64,000 bases of DNA from Sphingopyxis sp. OAS728. Lineage in GTDB: Bacteria > Pseudomonadota > Alphaproteobacteria > Sphingomonadales > Sphingomonadaceae. Where the stretch lies: the NCBI RefSeq assembly GCF_014873485.1, contig NZ_JADBDT010000001.1, forward strand, positions 2,232,001 to 2,296,000. The letters run 5' to 3'. Of this stretch, positions 56,021 to 64,000 are shown one piece after another (position 1 is the first letter of the stretch; each line of letters starts with the position of its first letter). The position numbers and the translations under genes were made by a program. The notes under the pieces were generated by a model. That model was not told where the DNA came from. It did no database searches and saw only the letters and a list, made by a program, of their open reading frames with translations.

Positions 56021-56485
56021 ATGGGCAAGCATGATCATCCGCACGTCGAGGCCAGCGGTGCCTCGCTCGCCAAGGCGGCGCAAACCGCGCTCGAAGGCGC
56101 GGGCGAAGCGTGGACCGACATGCGCGCCGAGATTTTCGACGCGGTCGCCGAAATCGGCAAGCCCGCCAGCGCCTATGAAATCGCCGACATCGTCTCGCAG
56201 AAGCGCGGCAAGCGCGTCGCGCCGAACAGCGTGTACCGCATCCTCGACCTGTTCGTTGCGAACAACCTCGTCCGCCGCGTCGAGAGCGCCAACGCCTTTG
56301 TCGCGAACAGCCATCCCGGCTGTCTCCACGACTGCATTTTCCTGATCTGCGACAGCTGCGGCACCGCTGTGCATGTCGATAACGACAAGATTTCGGGCGG
56401 CGTGCGTGCCGCCGCCGAAGCGACGGGCTTCGCCGCCGAGCGCCCGGTGATCGAGGTGCGCGGCAAATGCGCCGAGTGCCAATAA
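56021..56485 (+). CDS. zur: Fur-family metalloregulator, probably Zur
   Basis: A 154-residue Fur-family repressor. The DNA-binding part is RAEIFDAVAEIGKPASAYEIADIVSQKRGKRVAPNSVYRILDLFVANNLVRRVE; the C-terminal part has the structural zinc cysteines in LICDSCGTAVHVD and KCAECQ at the very end. GAGGAA lies before ATG 56021. The Zur assignment rests on its MerC neighbour and overall style, and is less certain than the family. The upstream text near 55421 (ATGTTGTAAC) could be half of a binding site. Confidence 0.85.
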   Translation: MGKHDHPHVEASGASLAKAAQTALEGAGEAWTDMRAEIFDAVAEIGKPASAYEIADIVSQKRGKRVAPNSVYRILDLFVANNLVRRVESANAFVANSHPGCLHDCIFLICDSCGTAVHVDNDKISGGVRAAAEATGFAAERPVIEVRGKCAECQ

Positions 56486-56519
56486 GGTGAGCCGCCGCGC
56501 TCCACCGGACACGTAGGAC

Positions 56520-57356
56520 GTGATCGGGGGGCTTCAGCACTGGATCGAAGAACAGCGGGCGCGGCCGTCCGCGCCGACGCGTGCGTGGGCGTGGACGCTA
56601 GCGCTCGGCATCGCGACATTGCTCTTCGGCCTCTACCTGGGTCAGGTCTTCCCGCAAACGGGGCATGACATCGCGCCCGGCTATGGCGCGCCCGTCCTCG
56701 CCTTCGAGTTCGCCGGCGGGCAGGCCGACCTCGAAGCGATTTTCGGCTTTTACACCGACCCCGAACAGGTGACGCGCCTCGCCGCGATGCGAACGGGCAA
56801 CGAGCGCGACTACCTCTACATGCTGCTCTACGCGGGCTTCCTCGCCAGCGGTTGCCTTGCGCTCTGGCGCGAACTTCGCCTCCGCGCGCTGCTCGCCGCC
56901 GCCGTATTGCCGATCGCCGCCGCGCTTTGCGACGCGTGGGAGAATACCCTGCTCTTCGACATCCAGGCCGCTTTCACGCTCGGCGACTATTCGCCCGCAA
57001 TGGCCAGCCTGCCCTATCCCGTCGCCGCCAAATTCCTGCTGCTGGCAGCGACCAATGTCATGATCGGCGCAGCGGCGACGCAGATGAACCGGTGGTGGGC
57101 GCTGTTCGGTACCATCGCGATCCTCGCCGCGATCCCGACGGTCATGGCGATCATCACTCCCGCGGCCTTCGCCTGGGCGCTGATCCCGTCGGCCGCCGGC
57201 GGTTGGCTCCTGCTCCTTACTCTTGCTGCGGCGGGCAGTTGGCGAGCTCTCTTCCACAAGCGGCCGCTCGTTGATCTCGGTGACACGGCTACCGTATCCG
57301 ATCGGCTGCAACCCGCCCTGCCGTCCCAACGTGTCTTCGGCCGCCGCCGCACCTGA
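56520..57356 (+). CDS. Hypothetical polytopic membrane protein
   Basis: A 278-residue protein with about six transmembrane segments (TLALGIATLLFGLYLGQVF, LYMLLYAGFLASGCLALW, LLAAAVLPIAAALCDAWENTLLF, KFLLLAATNVMIGAAA, LFGTIAILAAIPTVMAII, LIPSAAGGWLLLLTLAAAG). A soluble loop between TM1 and TM2 contains GGQADLEAIFGFYTDPEQVTRL. The GTG start follows a weak AGGA. No family is recognised. Confidence 0.7.
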   Translation: MIGGLQHWIEEQRARPSAPTRAWAWTLALGIATLLFGLYLGQVFPQTGHDIAPGYGAPVLAFEFAGGQADLEAIFGFYTDPEQVTRLAAMRTGNERDYLYMLLYAGFLASGCLALWRELRLRALLAAAVLPIAAALCDAWENTLLFDIQAAFTLGDYSPAMASLPYPVAAKFLLLAATNVMIGAAATQMNRWWALFGTIAILAAIPTVMAIITPAAFAWALIPSAAGGWLLLLTLAAAGSWRALFHKRPLVDLGDTATVSDRLQPALPSQRVFGRRRT

Positions 57357-57425
57357 CCCCTTGTCCATCCCGGCCGTGCAGGTCTAGGGAAGCCGCGAAT
57401 CCCCAAAAAGGGCGAAAGGCTGCAC

Positions 57426-58949
57426 ATGAACACCGTGATCATCCGCGAAGACGACCTCATCGAAACGATCGCCGACGCGCTCCAGTACATCAGCTATTTC
57501 CATCCGATGGACTATATCCGCGCATTGGGCGCCGCGTACGAACGCGAAGTCTCGCCCGCCGCGAAGGACGCGATGGCGCAGATCCTCTCGAACAGCCGCA
57601 TGTGCGCCGAAGGGCACCGCCCGATCTGTCAGGATACGGGCATCGTCACCGTCTTCATCAAATGGGGCATGGACTGCCGCCTCGACAGCCCGCGCAGCCT
57701 GCAACAGGTCGTCGACGAGGGCGTGCGCAAGGCCTATCTCCACCCCGAGAACAAGCTGCGCGCCTCGATCCTTGCCGACCCCGCGTTCAGCCGCGTCAAC
57801 ACCAAGGACAACACCCCCTCGGTCCTCAATGTCGAAATGGTCCCCGGCGCCAAGGTCGTGATCGACGTCGCGGCGAAGGGCGGCGGCAGCGAGAATAAGT
57901 CGAAGTTCAAGATGATGAACCCGTCGGATTCGATCGTCGACTGGGTGCTCGAAATGGTACCGCAGATGGGCGCCGGCTGGTGCCCGCCGGGCATGCTCGG
58001 CATCGGCATCGGCGGCACCGCCGAAAAGGCGATGCTGCTGGCGAAACAGTCGCTGATGGACCCGATCGACATGACCGAACTGCTCGCGCGCGGTCCGTCG
58101 AACCCGACCGAGGAGCTGCGTATCGAGCTCTATGAAAAGGTCAATGCGCTCGGCATCGGCGCGCAGGGATTGGGCGGCCTCGCGACCGTGCTCGACGTCA
58201 AGATCAATGACTGGCCGACGCACGCCGCGTCGAAACCCGTCGCGATGATCCCGAACTGCGCCGCGACGCGCCACGCGCATGTGACGCTCGACGGCAGCGG
58301 CCCGGCCTTCCTCGAGCCGCCGGTGCTTGCCGACTATCCGCAGATCGACTGGGCGCCCGACAAAGCGGCGATCCGCGTCGACCTCGACAATCTGACCCCC
58401 GAAGTCGTCGCCAGCTGGAAACAGGGCGACCGCCTGCTCCTCAACGGCAAGATGCTGACCGGCCGCGACGCCGCGCACAAGCGCATCGCCGACATGCTGG
58501 CGAAGGGCGAAGATCTGCCCGTCGAGTTCAAGGGCCGCGTCATCTATTATGTCGGCCCGGTCGATCCGGTGGGAGAAGAAATCGTCGGCCCCGCCGGCCC
58601 GACGACCGCGACGCGCATGGACAAGTTCATGGACATGATGCTCGATCAGGGCCTGCTCGCCTGTGTCGGCAAGGCCGAACGCGGCCCCGCGGCGACGCAG
58701 GCGATCGCCAAGCACAAGAGCGCCTATCTGATGGCGGTCGGCGGCGCCGCCTATCTCGTCGCGCGCGCGATCAAGGGCAGCAAGGTCGTCGGTTTCGCCG
58801 ACCTCGGCATGGAAGCGATCTACGAATTCGAGGTCAGCGATTTCCCCGTCACGGTCGCGGTCGACAGCGACGGCCAGAATGTCCACGTCAACGCGCCGAA
58901 GCTGTGGCAGAAGCGGATCGCCGACGAGGGATTGCTCGAAAAGGCATAA
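57426..58949 (+). CDS. fumA: Class I fumarate hydratase (4Fe-4S)
   Basis: Iron-sulfur fumarase of the TCA cycle, converting fumarate to malate. The 507 residues contain the cluster cysteines in SRMCAEGHRPICQDTGIVTVF, GAGWCPPGMLGIGIGGTAEKAM and MIPNCAATRHAHV, and the C-terminal swivel domain (GRDAAHKRIADML, YYVGPVDPVGEEIVGPAGPTTATRMD). GAAAGG lies just before the ATG. A small membrane protein gene follows after 21 bases. Confidence 0.95.
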   Translation: MNTVIIREDDLIETIADALQYISYFHPMDYIRALGAAYEREVSPAAKDAMAQILSNSRMCAEGHRPICQDTGIVTVFIKWGMDCRLDSPRSLQQVVDEGVRKAYLHPENKLRASILADPAFSRVNTKDNTPSVLNVEMVPGAKVVIDVAAKGGGSENKSKFKMMNPSDSIVDWVLEMVPQMGAGWCPPGMLGIGIGGTAEKAMLLAKQSLMDPIDMTELLARGPSNPTEELRIELYEKVNALGIGAQGLGGLATVLDVKINDWPTHAASKPVAMIPNCAATRHAHVTLDGSGPAFLEPPVLADYPQIDWAPDKAAIRVDLDNLTPEVVASWKQGDRLLLNGKMLTGRDAAHKRIADMLAKGEDLPVEFKGRVIYYVGPVDPVGEEIVGPAGPTTATRMDKFMDMMLDQGLLACVGKAERGPAATQAIAKHKSAYLMAVGGAAYLVARAIKGSKVVGFADLGMEAIYEFEVSDFPVTVAVDSDGQNVHVNAPKLWQKRIADEGLLEKA

Positions 58950-58970
58950 GCATCGGGGGGGAGCGAAACG

Positions 58971-59462
58971 ATGTCGAACCAGGAACCCGTCGACCTCTAC
59001 GCTCCCCACTCGCCCGAGCAGATTGCGCGCACGCTCAAGCGGATCATGGACGACCCGATGCCGGGCGCGAAGGCGCGCGTGTTCGGCAAGGGCAGCGAGC
59101 GCGATATGAAGCTGCTCTACCGCCGGCGCAATTCGCGCACCAATATGGAGCCGGTGCTCGACGCGGTGATGGAATCGTACAAAGGCGGCACGCGCATCAC
59201 CGGTACTTTCGGCACCCCGCCCGGCGCGCGCTATTTCCCCTATATCTGGGTCGGCTTTCTGTCGCTGTTCGTGATCGGCGGCGTCGCCGCTTATCTCTAC
59301 ATCCCCGGCGCCGGACTGTTCGCGACGATCTTTGCGGGCATTCCGCTTCTGATGATCTTCGCGGGCCTCGCCGCCTTCCGCGCCCAGCCCGACCCGGCGA
59401 GCGACAAAGCCAAAATCCTCGCCTTCCTTGCCGAGGAAATCGACGCGCGCCCGGTCACGTAA
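58971..59462 (+). CDS. Hypothetical membrane protein downstream of fumarase
   Basis: A 163-residue protein with a charged N-terminal region (APHSPEQIARTLKRIMDDPM, KLLYRRRNSRTNMEPVLDAVM) and two adjacent transmembrane helices (YIWVGFLSLFVIGGVAAYL and FATIFAGIPLLMIFAGLAAF) near the C-terminus. GGGGGGAG gives it a strong ribosome binding site, and it is close enough to fumA for one transcript. No function is recognised. Confidence 0.7.
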   Translation: MSNQEPVDLYAPHSPEQIARTLKRIMDDPMPGAKARVFGKGSERDMKLLYRRRNSRTNMEPVLDAVMESYKGGTRITGTFGTPPGARYFPYIWVGFLSLFVIGGVAAYLYIPGAGLFATIFAGIPLLMIFAGLAAFRAQPDPASDKAKILAFLAEEIDARPVT

Positions 59463-59550
59463 CGGCGGGGTAACAGTAAGTCCCCGGCACGCCCTTGCGT
59501 TTCGCAGCCGATCCGGCACATTGCTTCGCATGCGAAGCAGCAGGGGACTT

Positions 59551-61089
59551 ATGATGGATTTCCGTGAGCTTAACCGACTGAATCGCCGCGACATGCTGCG
59601 CGGCACCGCGATGCTGGGCGCCGGCGCGGCGTTCATGCAGCCGCTGCCGCTGTGGGCGCAGTCGGGAAGCATGGCGGATATCCGCAAGGCGGCCGAAGAG
59701 GGCAAGGACGCGTCGATCAAGCGCATCCGCGATTGGATCGCGCTCCCCTCGATCGCCGCCGAGAACCGCAGCATGGCAGAGGGCGCCGCCTATATGGCCG
59801 AACTCGCCAAGGACGCGGGATTCACCAATGTCGAAATCGTGCCGACCGACGGCCATCCCGGCGTGTTCGGGACGATCGATGTCGGCGCCAAACGCACGCT
59901 CGGCATCTATTTCATGTACGACGTAAAACAGTTCGACCCCGCCGAATGGTCGTCGCCGCCGCTCGAGGGGAAGATGGTCGAGCGCCCCGGTTTCGGGCAG
60001 GCGATCATGGGTCGCGGCGCGGTGAACCAGAAGGGCCCCGAGGCGACCTTCCTCGCCGCGCTCCACGCGATCCGTGCCGCGGGCCGCAAGCTGCCGGTCA
60101 ACATCGTGCTCGTGTGCGAGGGCGAGGAGGAAATCGGCTCGCCGCATTTCCGCCAGATCGCGACCAAGCCGAACATCCTCGCAGCGCTCAAGAAATGCGA
60201 AGGCATTTTCATCCCCTTCGCTTCGCAGGGCAAGACCGGCAATGTCACGGTCAACCTGGGGTCGAAGGGGATCATCGAACTCGAACTGATTGCGAGCGGC
60301 GAGAAATGGGGTCGCGGGCCGAAGGGCGACGTTCACTCCAGCCTGAAAGCGATGGTCGATTCGCCCGCCTGGCGGCTGGTGCAGGCGCTCCAGACGCTCG
60401 TCACTCCGGACGGCAATAAGCCCGCGATCGAGGGCTGGTTCGAAAATGTCCGCCCGCTCACCGACCGCGAAAAGACACTGATCCGCGAAGCCGCGAAGGC
60501 GGGCGACGAGGCGCAACAAAAGGCGGCGCTCGGTGTCACCCATTGGATCGACAATCTTTCCTACCCCGATGCACTCACCCGCCTCGCACAGGAACCGACG
60601 GTAAATATCGAGGGGCTCGTCGCAGGCTATACCGGCCCCGGCGGCAAGACGGTTCTGCCGGGCAAGGCGGTCGCCAAGCTCGACCTGCGCCTCGTCCCCA
60701 ACCAGACGCGCGCCGAGGCCGAGAAGAAGCTCCGCGCACATCTCGACAAGCATGGCTTCACGGACGTCGAGGTGAATGTGTCGGGCGGCTACGACCCCAC
60801 CGAGGTCGCCGAGGACAGCCGCCTCGTCCGCTCGGAACTGGCGACCTACAAGAAGCTCGGCGTCGCGACGAGCATCAACCCGCGGATGGCTGGGAGCTGG
60901 CCGGGCTCGACCTTCACCGCGCCGCCGGTGTCGATCCCCGCAGCGCATTACGGCATCGGTCACGGGTCGGGCGCGCACGCCCCCGACGAATATTATCTGA
61001 TCGATTCGACCAATCCCAAGGTCGCGGGGCTCGTCGATGCGACTATGGGTTTTGCCGAGTTCCTCTATGTGCTGGCGGCGATCAAATAG
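59551..61089 (+). CDS. Tat-exported M20-family peptidase homologue with altered metal ligands
   Basis: A 512-residue protein with a twin-arginine signal (NRRDMLRGTAMLGAGAAF) and the M20 dipeptidase fold (CNDP/PepV style), including the lid domain with KGDVHSSLKAMVDSPAWRL. The usual first-metal HxD is MYD (Met122), the bridging Asp of GRGxxDxKG is Asn159 (GRGAVNQKG), and the third ligand near residue 220 is not evident; the catalytic EE (193-194, EGEEEIGS) and the final His (GSGAHAPDEYYL) remain. It may be a catalytically altered or non-metal member. AGGGG precedes the ATG; ATG 59554 is equally possible. Confidence 0.88.
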   Translation: MMDFRELNRLNRRDMLRGTAMLGAGAAFMQPLPLWAQSGSMADIRKAAEEGKDASIKRIRDWIALPSIAAENRSMAEGAAYMAELAKDAGFTNVEIVPTDGHPGVFGTIDVGAKRTLGIYFMYDVKQFDPAEWSSPPLEGKMVERPGFGQAIMGRGAVNQKGPEATFLAALHAIRAAGRKLPVNIVLVCEGEEEIGSPHFRQIATKPNILAALKKCEGIFIPFASQGKTGNVTVNLGSKGIIELELIASGEKWGRGPKGDVHSSLKAMVDSPAWRLVQALQTLVTPDGNKPAIEGWFENVRPLTDREKTLIREAAKAGDEAQQKAALGVTHWIDNLSYPDALTRLAQEPTVNIEGLVAGYTGPGGKTVLPGKAVAKLDLRLVPNQTRAEAEKKLRAHLDKHGFTDVEVNVSGGYDPTEVAEDSRLVRSELATYKKLGVATSINPRMAGSWPGSTFTAPPVSIPAAHYGIGHGSGAHAPDEYYLIDSTNPKVAGLVDATMGFAEFLYVLAAIK

Positions 61090-61099
61090 GGAGGAACGC

Positions 61100-61555
61100 A
61101 TGAGCGACCTGAACGGCGTCGCGCACGTCATTCTGACCGCCGGCGACTTCGCACGCTCGACGGCCTTCTGGCGCGCGCTGATCGTCTATCTGGAGTTGAA
61201 GGTCGTGCTCGACAGCGAGCAAATGCTTTACGGCGTCGGCGGCCGCACCGCGATCGGCATCCGCACAGGCAGCCCCGAAAATGCCGGCAAGCGCTTCGAC
61301 CAGGGTGCGCCGGGGCTGCATCATGCCTGCTTCCGCATGCGCGACCGCGCGGCGGTCGACCGGGTTCACGCCTTCCTTGCGGATCGTGACGATATTCGCA
61401 TCGTCCATGATCCGCAGGAAGAGCCCTGGGCGCCCGGCTATTATTCGGTGCTATTCGAGGACCCCGACGGCATTCGCATCGAGTTCAACCATGTGCCCGG
61501 CATCGGTCTGCTTGCGGACGGTGAGCAGATCGGCGCGGCGAACGCCTTCGACTAA
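61100..61555 (+). CDS. VOC-superfamily protein
   Basis: A 151-residue glyoxalase-fold protein: VAHVILTAGDFARSTAFWRAL, the central LHHACFRMRDRAAVDRVHAFL and the late YYSVLFEDPDGIRIEFNHVPG with the metal Glu in IEFNH. It starts ten bases after the M20 homologue with GGGAGGA ahead, so both are probably co-transcribed. It converges with the DUF481 gene, the stops overlapping by four bases. Confidence 0.87.
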   Translation: MSDLNGVAHVILTAGDFARSTAFWRALIVYLELKVVLDSEQMLYGVGGRTAIGIRTGSPENAGKRFDQGAPGLHHACFRMRDRAAVDRVHAFLADRDDIRIVHDPQEEPWAPGYYSVLFEDPDGIRIEFNHVPGIGLLADGEQIGAANAFD

Positions 61556-62730
61556 AAACCGTAGACCAGCGTAAAGCGCGTCTGCGTGTCGACCTTCTCG
61601 ATCCCGGGCGGCGGGCTGGTGTCGATCTGCGCCGAATAGGCTATACGCGCCGACAGCGCGCCGGTCAGCTTGGCGCTAAGCGCGGTCTGCGAGCTGGTCG
61701 ATCCATTGGCCTCGCCGATGATCGTCGACGCGACCTGCGTCAGCCGCAGCGTCGGCGATAGCTGCCAGCCGAAATCGAGCCCCGCGAGCGCGGTCAGCTC
61801 GGTGTCTTCTTCGCCGTTCACGAAATCGGTCTGGCGAAACGCCGGGCCGCCTTTCAGGCTCAGTGTCATCTTCTTGTTGTCGACCACCTTGTAGCCGAGC
61901 CCGCCCGACAGGTTCCAGCGCGTGTCGTAACCGAGAATCCGGTCGTGTTCCCAGCGCCCAAGGCCATAGGCGAAGGTCCGGTCGTTGATCCTGTATTGCG
62001 GCTCCAATTCGCCCAGATATCGTTCGACCGAGGTCGCACCGTTCGTACGCTGATAATCGGCCTGCGCGCGAAATTTGTGCGTCCAGTCGATCCCCTTGCG
62101 CGCAAGCGCGACGCCGGCGCTCAGCCCGACGGATTCGGTATTGCCGCTGCTCTGCGACGCACCGATCTGGCCCTCGCCCTTCCAATTCTGCCAGAATTTG
62201 GCCGCCGCCAGTTTCGCGCGCTCGGCCGCCGCCGCCTCGTCGCGCAGCCGCTTGCGTTCGGCGCGATAGGCGAGGAGACGTTCCTCGATCTCCTGCGCGT
62301 TTTCGGGGTTGGTTTCCTTCGCCAGCTTGCCGACCGCTTCGACATCGGCATCCTTTGCACTCGCCATCGCCGCGGCGAGCATATTGCCCACCGGATCGGG
62401 CGGCGTCTCCGGCGGATGCTCGCTGCGATAATAAGCGAGCAGCGCGTCGATCTCGCCGATATTGCCCGGGTTGGTCCGCCGCGCGAACCTCGCCACCGCC
62501 TCGACATCGTCATTGTCGCCGCTCGCGAAGGCGGCGTCGATCATCGCGCGCACCGCGATGGGCAGCTCGGGATCGAGCGGGACAAGCGCTGTCGGGATCG
62601 GATTGGCCAGCACCGGGTCGACAAGCAAGGGATTCGGCTGGAGCGACTCTGCCGCGTCCTGCGCATGCGCGGACGGAACGGCGAGAGCGAGCGGCAGGCA
62701 AAGCGCGGCCAGTCGGGGGAGGTTTGTCAC
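61552..62730 (-). CDS. DUF481 outer membrane beta-barrel protein
   Basis: A 392-residue exported protein: signal peptide (LPRLAALCLPLALAVPSAHA), a helical region with two repeats (DVEAVARFARRTNPGNIGEIDALLAYYRSE and DVEAVGKLAKETNPENAQEIEERLLAYRAE), then a DUF481 barrel of the YdiY type (GASQSSGNTESVGLSAGVALARKGIDW ... TRFTLVYGF) ending in Phe as outer-membrane proteins do. The start is GTG with AAGGA nine bases upstream. Family members are linked to salt and surface stress; the role is unknown. Confidence 0.85.
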   Translation of the reverse strand: MTNLPRLAALCLPLALAVPSAHAQDAAESLQPNPLLVDPVLANPIPTALVPLDPELPIAVRAMIDAAFASGDNDDVEAVARFARRTNPGNIGEIDALLAYYRSEHPPETPPDPVGNMLAAAMASAKDADVEAVGKLAKETNPENAQEIEERLLAYRAERKRLRDEAAAAERAKLAAAKFWQNWKGEGQIGASQSSGNTESVGLSAGVALARKGIDWTHKFRAQADYQRTNGATSVERYLGELEPQYRINDRTFAYGLGRWEHDRILGYDTRWNLSGGLGYKVVDNKKMTLSLKGGPAFRQTDFVNGEEDTELTALAGLDFGWQLSPTLRLTQVASTIIGEANGSTSSQTALSAKLTGALSARIAYSAQIDTSPPPGIEKVDTQTRFTLVYGF

Positions 62731-62863
62731 CGAAGACGTCCTTCTCTGGGGGGCAGGAGCCGGGTTCGTTCGATCGTTCGCGCGGGGCCGGTGCGCGAAC
62801 GGTGCGACCCTATAACCCGAAAGTCGCTGGCATTTCCACCCCGCGTCCCCCATTTGCAAACCT

Positions 62864-63139
62864 ATGGTTATCGCACTCATCGCCATTTTCTGCGCCGGGA
62901 TCGGCAATTTCGCGATGCACCGCGCCTTCATGGAAAGCGACGATCCGCTGATCCAGCAGATGGTCCAGCCGCTTGCGGACAAAGTCGGGCCGAACATCAC
63001 CTACGTCTTCGAATTCCTGCTGCTCGTCGGCGCGATGGCGATCGCGACACGGAACTGGTTTACCGCGCTGATGCTCTATGGCCTCTACACAATCTTCAAC
63101 GCGATGGCATTCAGCTGGATCATGCAAAGACCGCGATAA
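62864..63139 (+). CDS. Small membrane protein
   Basis: A 91-residue protein with three hydrophobic segments (VIALIAIFCAGIGNFAM, ITYVFEFLLLVGAMAIA, FTALMLYGLYTIFNAMAF) and little else. It lies between DUF481 (divergent) and the TraB/GumN gene (convergent, five bases apart). The start codon is an ATG at 62864 with a poor ribosome binding site, so its expression is less certain than for neighbours. Confidence 0.62.
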   Translation: MVIALIAIFCAGIGNFAMHRAFMESDDPLIQQMVQPLADKVGPNITYVFEFLLLVGAMAIATRNWFTALMLYGLYTIFNAMAFSWIMQRPR

Positions 63140-63144
63140 GCCGC

Positions 63145-64000
63145 CTACCAGGCCGGGCCGCTGATCGGCAGCCCCTGCGCCTTGAGCCGATCGAGCACGC
63201 CGTCCTTTTCGGCCAATATGCGCAGCGGAACGACCGCCAGCGTCACGCCGGGTTGCCCGGTCGCGTCGCGGATCGCACCGACCCATGTCTGGCGCAGCTC
63301 GGGACCGAAGCTGTCGTTCGTCCACGGCCAGCAGCGCCCCAGCGCCTCCTCAAGCGGGCTCGCCATCACCGCGGGCACGTCGAATTCGGTCCACGCGCGC
63401 CCGCGCGCGATCACCACATCGCCGTCCGCCTCGGCCGCCGCCATCGCGGCTTCAAGGCACGGGATATGCGTCTCGGGCGCCGCCGCAAACAGATTGTCGA
63501 GCATATCCTCGCCGCGCACCTCGCCGACGGGCTGGGTCGGAATCTTCGATTGCCGCGCCGCCTTGCGCACGACATCGGAGGCATCGTCGGCGCTGTCCTT
63601 GTTGAAGGCGAGGCGCTTCGACAGCAGGTCGAATGCCGTCATCAGGAAATTCGAACGGGCGTAGTCCTGATCGAACCGGGTTTCGAGCGCGTGAAGGCGC
63701 TTCATCTGATCGGCATTCAGATAATCGGCGGCGACGCGCCCCTTCGGCAATTTGGTCAGCCCGCCACCCTTGAAGATCAGCCGCAGGATATCGCCCGGCG
63801 ATACCTTCGCCTTGGTGCCGAGGATGACGCGCTGCGCGCGGTCGGTCGCGCCCTCCAGCCGCTCGGGACGCCACGGCGTTGCTTTCGGTACCGCCGCAAT
63901 CTCGCCGACGAGGATGACAACGCCCGCGCGCGTCTGGATCGTCCACATCGGCGCGCCCGAACGACGCGCGGTGACGACAATTTCGTCATTGGCACCGGGT
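63145..64000 (-). CDS. TraB/GumN-family protein (N-terminus beyond the window)
   Basis: The C-terminal ~285 residues of a TraB/GumN (plant TRAB/pheromone shutdown fold) protein. The frame stays open to the edge of the window, with NDEIVVTARRSGAPMW at the left of the known part, the family's signature start of the core. Further marks are LPKGRVAADYLNADQ, RLAFNKDSADD and WTEFDVPAVMASPLEEAL. Members are often periplasmic and some act as metalloproteases, but the substrate is unknown. Confidence 0.8.
   Translation of the reverse strand, partial: PGANDEIVVTARRSGAPMWTIQTRAGVVILVGEIAAVPKATPWRPERLEGATDRAQRVILGTKAKVSPGDILRLIFKGGGLTKLPKGRVAADYLNADQMKRLHALETRFDQDYARSNFLMTAFDLLSKRLAFNKDSADDASDVVRKAARQSKIPTQPVGEVRGEDMLDNLFAAAPETHIPCLEAAMAAAEADGDVVIARGRAWTEFDVPAVMASPLEEALGRCWPWTNDSFGPELRQTWVGAIRDATGQPGVTLAVVPLRILAEKDGVLDRLKAQGLPISGPAW

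Overview
The window is a stretch of a GC-rich alphaproteobacterial chromosome. Protein style and gene order point to a sphingomonad, most like Sphingopyxis. The nusA-infB-rbfA-truB-rpsO-pnp translation/RNA cluster, SleB-type wall hydrolase, TIGR02186/TSUP pair, DUF6894, MerC/Fur pair and many 'EIVVTA'-style exported proteins all fit. This assignment is inference; no rRNA or tRNA lies in the window to confirm it. I see no prophage, insertion sequence, CRISPR array or plasmid functions.

Layout. 1-2.4 kb: start of bamD, an exported cyclophilin, a membrane protein, a hairpin-rich intergenic stretch and a zinc-ribbon protein. 2.4-16.1 kb: minus-strand information-processing cluster, transcribed rimP-nusA-ylxR-infB-DUF1697-rbfA, then (after a plus-strand WS/DGAT acyltransferase and a tdk-GNAT pair) truB-rpsO-pnp. 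16.2-21.3 kb: chromate transporter, DmeF-like metal exporter, membrane proteins, SleB hydrolase, VOC protein. 21.3-27.5 kb: HerA-like ATPase, TIGR02186+TSUP pair, NfrB-like glycosyltransferase with a predicted barrel partner. 27.6-34.2 kb: nhaA-DUF885, amidohydrolase-ADH, exported methyltransferase, PhnA-like protein. 34.2-44.3 kb: a minus-strand run of lipid and energy genes (cupin, acyl-CoA dehydrogenase, phosphotransferase, JmjC-like cupin, serine hydrolase, DUF389, etfA, etfB, sucC). 44.5-52.1 kb: M23 peptidase, lipoprotein, class A-like serine hydrolase, msrA with a tiny overlapping membrane ORF, aminotransferase, fused pabB-pabC. 52.2-64 kb: fadD-like ligase, DUF6894, Crp/Fnr regulator, MerC-Fur pair, class I fumarase, a Tat-exported M20 homologue with altered metal ligands, VOC, DUF481 barrel and a partial TraB/GumN protein.

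How genes work together. The first half is dominated by ribosome assembly, translation initiation and RNA decay. The middle contains beta-oxidation-type functions: acyl-CoA dehydrogenase passes electrons to EtfAB, fadD activates acids, and sucC and fumarase belong to the TCA cycle. Several translationally coupled pairs (ATGA or TGATG overlaps) indicate operons.

Most unusual items: a structured palindromic repeat inserted in frame inside truB; a near-perfect 22-bp palindrome in front of etfBA; an M20 peptidase homologue lacking canonical metal ligands; a 35-residue membrane ORF overlapping the 5' end of msrA, whose own start is unclear; and several other repeated palindromes near gene starts.
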